A stretch of DNA of 64,000 nt. It comes from Hymenopus coronatus (Eukaryota; Arthropoda; Insecta; Mantodea; Hymenopodidae). The DNA lies in the NCBI GenBank assembly GCA_030762935.1, contig CM060895.1, positions 40,043,001 to 40,107,000 on the forward strand, written 5' to 3'. Within the stretch, counting starts at the first letter, position 1. Every line of letters starts with the position of its first letter. The translations under genes were made by a program, and so were the position numbers. A model generated the notes under the pieces. That model was given only the letters and a program-made list of their open reading frames with translations, searched no databases and was not told where the DNA came from. Positions 56,446 through 64,000 of the stretch are shown piece after piece.

Positions 56446-57128
56446 ATTAAAACACTCTGATGCGTTACATTCGCATGACTTTCTCTACATCTCTACAACA
56501 AGTTATTGTTAAAAATCTTATCCCTCTATTTACTTTATGCTAATCGAGAAAAAAATTAGCAGAAAGTGTCTTATTACTTGCTTCTACTAGCAGGGAGATA
56601 AGGGAGTACACTAGGCTAAAACGATAGTCATATCTTTTAAAAGCTGCTTGTTCTGTGATTGAAGTTCCTTTGTTTGTATGGACAGGAACTGACAAATCCT
56701 GTATGAGAAAATTATAAGTACTTTAAAGCTGAAACCAATAACAAGGAATATTTCAAAACTGTACGAAAAAAATGCACATAACATAAATTGTGCGTTTTAA
56801 TTTTTTGTGTGGTAAGCTTCTGTCTATCTTTTACGGTTTACCAGTTACGCAAAATTCCGCAAAATTCATTCAGAATATAGAGGTCTTTAGCGGATATTCC
56901 CAGAAAATTCTAGATATACATTTTATTTGCCATTTAAATATCTTTAACACGCGGTATTTTAATCAAAATCGTTAGTCATTTTTGAGAAAATCAAAATTTT
57001 CGAAAAGTGTTCCATGTAAAGGGTAGTTGGGGATTTTCTTATAAATCTCCATGTCACATCCTTGGAAGATACCAAGCTTAAATACCAATTTTGGTATTTA
57101 ATGGTCTTTTCGTTTTTGAGCTATGCTG

Positions 57129-57175
<47 letters not shown>

Positions 57176-57314
57176 TATTTTTCTAAAAATGTTTTTTTTA
57201 TTCAGGGGGTCTCTAAACATGTATTTCCAGTGAAATCTCAGTATCAAATTTTGGGTGCATTACAATACCTTCTCTACACACTGTAGATATATAGTACGTG
57301 TAGAAAAAGTAAAA
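56446..57314 (-). repeat. Rep-1 copy 36, first of a tandem pair
   Basis: ACTCTGATGCGTTACATTCG to GTGTAGAAAAAGTAAAAA. CA repeat at 57131-57172. Its right end runs directly into the left end of copy 37. Confidence 0.93.
57131..57172 (+). repeat. (CA)n microsatellite inside Rep-1 copy 36
   Basis: About 20 units at the standard position. Confidence 0.95.
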
Positions 57315-57628
57315 ATCTGATGTGTTCCATTCGCATGACATTCTTTGCATCTCTGCAACAAATTATGTTAATAAGCTTATTATTCTATCTCCTTCATGCA
57401 TATCGATATAAGCATTAGCAGGTACGGTCGTATTACTTAGTTTCTTATATGTAGAAAAGAAGTAAGGGAATACACTAGTCTAAACAGACAGACATGTTTT
57501 AAAAGCTGGTTGCTATGGGATTGAAATCTGTTTCTTTGCGTGGCCAGGAGTTAAGTTCCCGTATGAGAAAAGTATAAACATTTAAAACTGAAATCAGAAA
57601 CAAGGAATATCTCAAAAATAGTAAACTC

Positions 57629-57671
<43 letters not shown>

Positions 57672-58184
57672 AGTATATGATATAATTGGATGTTTTAAGA
57701 AATCTACATTTTTTGTGTAGTAAGTTTTTGTCTATGTCTTACGGTTACTAGTTATGCGAAATCCAACAAAATTTATCCACAATAAAGAGGTCTTCAGAGG
57801 CTATTCCCAGAAAATTAAAGTTATACATTGTATTTGACATGTTAATATCTTTAATATACGATATTTTCATCAAAATCGTTTAAGCCATTTATGAGAAAAT
57901 CGAAATTTTTTCCAAGTAAAGGATAGTTTTGGGGAGCGGGGTGGGTTTATCAGTCTTCTCTACTGAACTTAAATACCATATTTGATCTTTTACCGACTTT
58001 TCGTTTTAGTTATCGTGTTCACAGACACACGGACACTCGGACTTTTTTCTAAAAATGTTTATTATGGATACAGGGGCCCTAAAACAGTATTCTAGGTGAA
58101 ATATCGGTATCGAACTTTTGGGTGGAATACAATACCTTCTCTATACACTAGTGAATAGTAGTACGTGTAGAGAAAGTAAAAATC
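57312..58184 (-). repeat. Rep-1 copy 37, second of a tandem pair
   Basis: AAAAATCTGATGTGTTCCAT to GTGTAGAGAAAGTAAAAATC. The palindrome has an insertion (ACTAGTGAATAGTAGTACGT). Has a GA expansion at 57632-57666 where the consensus has CCACGAAAAAAA. Confidence 0.93.
57632..57666 (+). repeat. (GA)n microsatellite inside Rep-1 copy 37
   Basis: About 17 units at a site not used in other copies. Confidence 0.93.
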
Positions 58185-58379
58185 ACCTTAAGAATGACTG
58201 GTTAGCTTTTGTTAGTGGTTAATGGTAAAGTATATTTCTTGTTTTATAAAGCCAACTTTTTTAGTTTAGGGAAATTTTATTTTGGGAGTTGGCAGACCTG
58301 TTAACTGTCAAAGAAAGTTCTTCAGCTGTTTGTAAATTGTAAAATATAAATACTCTTGCTGTGATTGTTAGTTTATCTT

Positions 58380-58760
58380 GTGATTAATGCAGAATTTGTG
58401 GTTTGCAAGTGCTTGCCAGGGATCCTCCATTTGACAGAGTTTGGGAGGGGAAAGAAAAGGAAGCTCGAGAAGCCGTCACTGCAAGCTATTCATGGATTTT
58501 TAGGCAAGACAAAAGATAACTACATGCAGTTGCGACAGTGCTCCTGCAAAACTACCATGAACTCGGAGGCAACATGCCCTCTAAAATCCACTATCTTCAC
58601 ACCCATTTAGAATTTTTCACTCAGAGTCGTTGAGCTGTCAGTGATGACCATGGAGAAAGATTCCATCAGAATGAAGCATAGCTTGCGGATTACTGCTGAT
58701 CTTTGTGTAGGGATGCTCCGGAACTCGCTTACAAGAGGCAAGCCAAAAGACAATGATGTT
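58380..58760 (+). pseudogene. Relic of a transposon-associated insect gene family
   Basis: Plus-strand pieces FDRVWEGKEKEAREAV, then LQNYHELGGNMPSKIHYLHT, then SDDHGERFHQ, LADYCWSLCRDAPELAYKRQ and AKRQ, spread over at least two frames with stops. This order of motifs (NYxxLGxxMSxKIHxLxxHLxFF, SDEHGERFHQ, LADYCW) is typical of an abundant repeated gene in insect and hydra genomes, probably carried by DNA transposons. I do not know its biochemical function. Broken here. Confidence 0.65.
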
Positions 58761-59105
58761 ATGAAGCCAGCATATGATTCTCTACAGGCCCAACCATCAG
58801 CAATTTTTCTATCAATTTAGAACTCTTAGAATGTAAAAAATTTAAATGCACTTTCAATGTTGTTGGCATATACAATTATAATGTATATTTTCTCTTAATC
58901 CATTTAACTGTAATACTTCCATTTATTGTATATTATAGAAAGTAGAGCTAAAAAAAGCATTTCGTTGTCATATTCGTTTGTTTTCAATCCAAAATTATTG
59001 ATAATTAACTTAAGAAGTGCAGGAAACACTTAAAAATTGTTGCCCAGTGTAATAAATAAAGCTCTAAAGTTGACATAAAATTCTGTTTTCATCGATATTT
59101 TATTT
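58761..59105. other. Unassigned interval
   Basis: AT-rich and probably the 3' flank of the relic to the left. No feature recognised. Confidence 0.4.
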
Positions 59106-59331
59106 TTAATTTTTTTTAGGGGGGGATGCCATTCAAGAGGTCTCGAGTTCGAAACTCCTTAAGGTGAGTTACCCGGATTTGAATATTTCCGGGGTTTTCC
59201 CTTATCCAGAGAAGGCAAATGTCGAGTAACTTTAAGCTCTTTGAGCAAATTCCACCGATTTCACTCATTAATCGACTGATATGACCTACGAGGGTAAACG
59301 ATGGTAAACTTTAAAAAAAAAAAAAAAAAAA
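59106..59331 (+). mobile_element. SINE-D copy 3, old, poly(A)-tailed
   Basis: GAGTTCGAAACTCC (B box), GTGAGTTACCCGG body and a 3' A-run at 59313-59331. The first half of the head is eroded into a G-run. Confidence 0.75.
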
Positions 59332-60538
59332 GTTGTAACCATTTCAGTTCATGCTATAATGCGTAGGAAATTCAAATTCCACTCCTTGCGTTTTGTATTT
59401 TACGCAGAGTTGAGTAAAATTTACGCACAGCAGGAAAACGATTTCTAACATATACATATATTGATTCTTATTTAAGACTGCGAGAGAGGAGGCAAATTAA
59501 GATGTAATTTTTACTAAAATCCGCTTTTCAGTGCTCACTGAAAGTTTGCATTCTTGTGCTAGAATTTCAAGTGAAACTGAGAGATATCAGATAACCGTTA
59601 TATGCATAGCGTAGAATATCTGCAATATAGTTTTAAATGCTGAGCTGCACGTCAATGGTGGAAGTTTTCTCAACTATTCAAGTTACAGCAACACGCCTGC
59701 TATATCCTATTGCCAGAGTTCTCCAACAGATGTCTCACTGATCACATGATTTGAAGAAAAAACCTGTGAGCCATTGTGGAACTGGAGCATTGCTTATGAA
59801 CCTGCAGTTTGCACGTTTTTCTATTGTATTCAATGATAATAATCAAGGAGGAAAGTAAAATTTGCACATATATAATAAGGTGTGTAGATATGGTTTTTAC
59901 ATAGTTGTCTTGCATGATTATGTCCATCATTTTTACAGCAACGTTTATGCTTGTTGCACATGTACAACAACAATGTTTATAAAATTTAGGCTATATTGTC
60001 TTATAATGAATCCTATAACAAGATTGTGTATAATTAAGCTAGTTTTCTGATCTTTAAGTTAACCGAGTTCCTAGTTTGATGCTCTTTCATTTTAGGTTAT
60101 GAATAGATTAATTATTTGGCTTCAAAGGTGTGATAAGGCAAGGAGCAGACCAAGAAAACTGCAGGAGTTTCTGGCAATATCCTCTGGTAGTGAACATGAA
60201 CTTTGATGATAGTAATGAAGACTCTATAGCACTCCCAAATATCTCAGAACTATTTCAGTCTTCTGGAAGTGAATTATCTGCTGATGAAGACTACAGATTT
60301 GTCACATATTGATGCAGGTAATACAAAAAATTGCAACTAAAGGCAGTCATAACGGAAAAACATCTAATTTTCAAGGTCATCAAATTGTACAGAGTAGCAG
60401 CAATGGTACTGGAGTTTCTTGAAAACCAAGAAGGACCAGTGTACTTGAAAACTAAAAAATAGTTTCCTGAATGACAATGAAAAGATATCTAAAATATTAA
60501 AACTCTATATCAGAGGAATTTATTCATAGAAGAAAGCT
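59332..60538. other. Unassigned interval with an acidic frame
   Basis: Around 60130-60312 a frame reads Asp/Glu/Ser-rich (DDSNEDSIALPNISELFQSS), reminiscent of acidic N-termini of some domesticated or piggyBac-type transposases, but too little remains to assign it. Rest AT-rich. Confidence 0.3.
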
Positions 60539-60735
60539 ATCTCAAATTAATTTGAGATCACCTTATGGTTAACCGGGAAACATGCGAGTCAGTTGAGAAA
60601 TTCAGTGCTATGCCGGCATGTTGTCATGTTAGCTCAGTAATAGAGCAACCGTCTAGAGGCCGGGAGATCCGTGGTTCAAATCCTGGATCTGGCATTGAAT
60701 TTTTCAGTCTGTCTCTACCTATCCACCAATTATCA
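60539..60735 (+). mobile_element. SINE-B copy 4
   Basis: Palindrome ATCTCAAATTAATTTGAGAT at 60539-60558, leader of the same subfamily as the 37.8 kb minus copy (GTTAACCGGGAAACATGCGA), head TTAGCTCAGTAATAGAGCAA, B box GGTTCAAATCC. Confidence 0.87.
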
Positions 60736-61636
60736 TTTGACTCATGTGATTTAAGACAGTTATGAAAATGTTGCTTACCCAAGTTGCATTTCTCTAGATG
60801 AAAGCAAAATGCTAGAGCTCGAAAATCATGTAATTATCTCTTGAAATTACCGAAAGTACCATTTTCGCAATATCAAGTTCATTAATTTGGCGAACGCAAC
60901 TCATTGTTTGAGAAGGCCGATGCTTCTCCGTGTGGCGAAAATGTCATAAAAAACGAACGGCCACGAGTCATTTAAAAGAAATTAAGATTCAAATTGGAAA
61001 GTTTTTTAATTTGAACTACAACATTGTACAAACAGTAAAACGGAGAACGACGGGTGCAGACAGCGCAGAAATTCCATTACTCCGTGTTAATTAAACCGGG
61101 AATACGTCATCTGCCTAAAACGCAAGAAATGACTAAGTTCTGTCTGGCTTTAGCAGAGAAACTAGAAGTAGATTACAACTCTGTACTTCACAGTCTGATC
61201 TTAGGTATAAACACATTGAAAAATCTTATCAAGTACCCATTATTATCTAAAGGCATTTCTTATTCATATACAAAATTATTCTTTTATCAACTTTGTTACT
61301 TACAACAAAAAATACACCTAGAATCTGAAAATTACTTTAAATCAGAAAATACGGTTTTATTATGTTTGTCAGACAAATTACTTCACGAGGGCGTGGCCTG
61401 TTTTCCACCAAAAACGCTCTTACCCACTCAAATTCTCTCTGCGTTGCCTAGATAAATGCATTCGTGAAGTAATTAAAATATTAAAAGCGCACGGAAAATG
61501 TTTAATAGCTTCGGAAAGACTGTAGTTCTTTATTGAGAGAAATCATTCAGTTCGGTGCACACTAATAAAACTCCATGTTTCTAGTACTGTTAGCTCAATT
61601 TCTATGAGCGCTTTTAACTTTGGTTACATATAATTT
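60736..61636. other. Interval with an unrecognised 133-codon frame
   Basis: The plus frame 61054-61455 is the longest outside known repeats. It has no ATG before residue 27, no recognised domain, and its last 80 bases contain TTACTTCACGAGG, inverted as TTCGTGAAGTAAT ~80 bp further on. It could be a decayed transposon piece or chance. Confidence 0.35.
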
Positions 61637-61783
61637 TAAACAAATCTGATGTGTTACAATCACATGACTTTCTCTAACATGACCTGTTAAAAAGCTTATT
61701 CTTCTATCTACATCATGCTAATCCACTCTGATAGCAGATATTGGCCTTATTACTGGTTCCTTATAAATAGAAGGGAAAATATC
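61637..61783 (-). repeat. Rep-1 copy 38, 3' stub
   Basis: AAATCTGATGTGTTACAATC to GAAGGGAAAA, then interrupted by or fused to copy 39. Confidence 0.8.
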
Positions 61784-62642
61784 TAATGTATTCCATTCAC
61801 ATGATGTCCTCTAGTTGTTCGGTAAATAAATGTTTTATTCAAAACATCAATCTGTTATCTACATCATGCTAATCAAGCTAAATATAAGTAGAATTAGTCT
61901 TATTACTAGCTTCCTTGTATGTAGAAGAGAAATAGGAAAATTGCATAGAGTAAAGCGATAGTCTCGTTCTTTAAAAGCCGGTCGCTGTGTGAAACAATTG
62001 AAATTCCAATCTCTGTTTCGAGGAGTAAGCGAACGAGGAACTAGAAGAAACATGTCTTCCCGTTTGAGAAAAGTTTAAGTGCCTAAAATTGAAACTAATA
62101 ATCCAGAATATCTCGAAAACTGTTAACTCTACAAAAATGTATATAACATAAATTGTGTGTTTTAATGAGATCTACATTTTTTGTATAGTAAGTTTTTGTA
62201 TATCTCTTACACTCAGTTATATAAAAGTCATTCAATGAAGAATTCTTCAGATGCTGTTCCCAGAAAATCCAAGATAAACATTTCGGTTGTCATAAAAAAT
62301 CTTAAACATACGGTATTTTAATAAAAATCGTTAAGACATTTTTGAGAAAATTACAATTTTTTAAAAATGTTCCATGTAAAGGGTAGTTGGGAGTGGGGGG
62401 ACTTTCTTGAAAATCTACAGGTCACATCCTTAGAAGATACCAAACTTGAATACCATGCTATGCTGCCCACAGACACAGAGACACACACACACGCGCGGTG
62501 ACATTTTTCAAAAAATGATGTTTTAGATTCAGGGGATCTCAAAACATGTATTTCTGACGAAATCTTGGTATCGAATTTTTAGGTGCAATACATAACCTTC
62601 TCTATACACTATGCACATAGTATGTGTAGAGAAAGTAAAAAT
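61784..62642 (-). repeat. Rep-1 copy 39, full length
   Basis: TATCTAATGTATTCCATTCA to GTGTAGAGAAAGTAAAAATT. Palindrome well kept (ACTATGCACATAGTATG). CA tract ends in CGCGCG. Confidence 0.92.
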
Positions 62643-62925
62643 TGTTCCTTTTAAGTTCGCTGTGCTCAACATTGATCTGCTTGTAACAAAATATTAATAC
62701 ATTGAACACAATAAGCACACTAGCCTAAGTTAACTTGAAGTTACGGAAAAATAAATCATTCTTGAATGCGAAGTATTATATAACAATAATTTAATCTTGT
62801 GAGTTGCTTTATAGGTGACAGAATATCATTGCTCTGTGGTGTCAATGACGAAATTCTTGCTGTGCCTTTTGAGTAAAAATATGCCTAAATATAATATGTT
62901 AAAGCATTTTTACTCAAGCATAAAT
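62643..62925. other. Unassigned spacer
   Basis: No feature recognised. Confidence 0.4.
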
Positions 62926-63083
62926 AATCTTGTGTGTTCCACTCGCATGAATTTCTCTACCTATTCTTACGAAAGCTTATTGTTCTTCTACGTAATGATA
63001 ATCAGATAAACACTAGCAGAAATGCTGTTATTACTTAGTTTCTTATACGTAGAAGGGAAACAAAGTAATGTACTATGCTAAAG
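62926..63083 (-). repeat. Rep-1 copy 40, part 1 of 2
   Basis: CTTGTGTGTTCCACTCGCAT to TACTATGCTAAAG. Confidence 0.88.
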
Positions 63084-63278
63084 AGTCGTTTCCTTAGCGC
63101 GGTGGTAGCGGGGCTGCTTGCCAATCGAGAGACCTGGATTCGATTTCCGGTACCGGTGTGGGGAATTTTTCCCTGTTGGGTGACCTGATCCGGGATGCAC
63201 TCAGCCTCATGAGGTCCCTGGGGGAGGGCAATTGAGAAGCTACTTGATTGAGATCGTACCACGGAGTTAGTTGGAGTT
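63084..63278 (+). mobile_element. SINE-G, in Rep-1
   Basis: Head TTAGCGCGGTGGTAGCGGGG, B box GGATTCGATTTCC, body to GGAGTTAGTTGGAG. Flanked by TACTATGCTAAAG (63071-63083) and TACTACGCTAAAG (63279-63291), 12 of 13. The only copy of this family in the window. Confidence 0.88.
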
Positions 63279-64000
63279 TACTACGCTAAAGTGATAGTGA
63301 AATCTTTTAAAAGCTGGTTGCTATGTAATTGAAATTCAGTAATATTTGGATGATCACGAGTATAAGAAAAGTAAAAGGAATGGCGAATTCCTATTTGAGT
63401 TTTTAAGTATTTTAAAATTGAAACTAATAACATGGAATGTCTGGCAAATGGTTAACTACAAAAAATATATAAAATAAAAAGTGTATATGACAAAAATTGT
63501 ATGTTTTAATGAGAACGATATTTTTGTGTATTAAGTTACTGTCCACCTCTTACGGTTTACCGTCACGCAAAATTCATTCAGAATCAATTAATGCATTTCT
63601 TCAGAGGCTGTTCCCAGAAAATTAAGATATACCTACATTTTTACTTGTCATGTAAATATCTTTAGTATACGGTATTTTAATCGAAATCGTTAGAGCTATT
63701 CTGGATAAAAACAAAATCTTCAAACGTTCTTCCATGTAAAGGGTAGTTTGGGGTGTGGGGATTTTCTTGAAAACTTTTGTGCCGCATCCTTGGATGACAC
63801 CGAACTTAATTACCAAATTTTGTATATAACAATCTTTCGTTTTTGAATTGTAAGGTCCATAGAAACACACAGTGATCTTTTTCTACAAATGTTTTTTTGT
63901 GCTCAGGGGTCCTTAAAACACGTATTTCCGGTGAAATTTCAGTATTTAATTTTTGATGGAATACAATAATTCTTTATACACCATGTACAGTGCAGAGAAA
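63279..64000 (-). repeat. Rep-1 copy 40, part 2 of 2 (cut by window edge)
   Basis: Resumes at the duplicated target and continues through the ACACACAGTG tract to an eroded palindrome (CACCATGTACAGTGCAGAGA) at the window end. Confidence 0.9.

Noticed and set aside
420..64000. Regularly recurring palindromes considered as a CRISPR-like or satellite array
   Set aside because: Spacing is irregular, orientation is mixed and each palindrome is the end of a ~0.85 kb interspersed element.

Overview
This 64 kb window looks like a gene-poor, AT-rich stretch of an animal nuclear genome that is packed with decayed transposable elements. The mix is Tc1/mariner relics, an R2-type LINE 3' end, a Penelope-like retroelement, and many tRNA-derived SINEs with 11-14 bp target duplications. 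It points to an arthropod, most likely an insect. The R2-type LINE tail resembles elements I associate with cockroaches, but the sequence alone does not prove the species. There is no operon structure, rRNA, CRISPR array or prokaryotic gene.

The dominant component is one interspersed repeat of about 820-905 bp, called Rep-1 here. I find 40 copies or fragments in both orientations, about 26 kb or two fifths of the window by hand tally. In its + orientation Rep-1 opens with a T-run, ACTTTCTCTAYA and a ~40 bp palindrome centred on ACTATGTACATAGT. A short CA/TG microsatellite lies ~150-200 bp inside. It ends with TGTAGAGAAAGT, a small hairpin ATGTG(AATGGAA)CACAT, then CAGATTTTT. A subterminal inverted repeat at both ends, a 3' stem-loop, a central microsatellite, insertion into A/T runs without a long target duplication and head-to-tail copies together match what is known of non-autonomous Helentron elements (HINE/DINE-1 type). 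That class is an inference. No Rep/helicase gene is present here.

Layout. 1-8 kb: Rep-1 copies, a SINE and a mariner fragment. 6.4-10.9 kb: a nested stack in which one Rep-1 copy is interrupted by a second Rep-1 and, separately, by a 2.7 kb Penelope-like element (PLE) with a 13-bp target duplication. That PLE carries a partial reverse transcriptase and a GIY-YIG endonuclease, followed on the same strand by an unexpected Gag-like CCHC zinc-knuckle/coiled-coil reading frame. 11-20 kb: Rep-1 copies and a mariner-derived MITE. 20.7-25.3 kb: a lower-repeat interval with two opposed mariner relics and the LINE 3' end. 25-34 kb: Rep-1 copies with SINEs and another nested stack. 34-39 kb: SINEs, plus the only plausible host gene element, a candidate first coding exon with splice donor on the minus strand (37221-37116) and a CpG-containing 5' flank. 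40.3-42.1 kb: a dead Tc1 transposase cut by a Rep-1 copy, which fixes the Rep-1 ends precisely. 42-64 kb: more Rep-1 copies, SINEs, a second copy of the MITE, a mariner relic and a relic of a transposon-associated gene.

Almost every open frame here is either a chance frame inside a repeat or a broken transposase. Insertion order can be read from nesting: older Rep-1 copies received younger Rep-1 copies, SINEs of at least three families and the PLE. The Tc1 is older than the Rep-1 inside it. Boundaries of repeats were set by eye and may be off by several to tens of bases.
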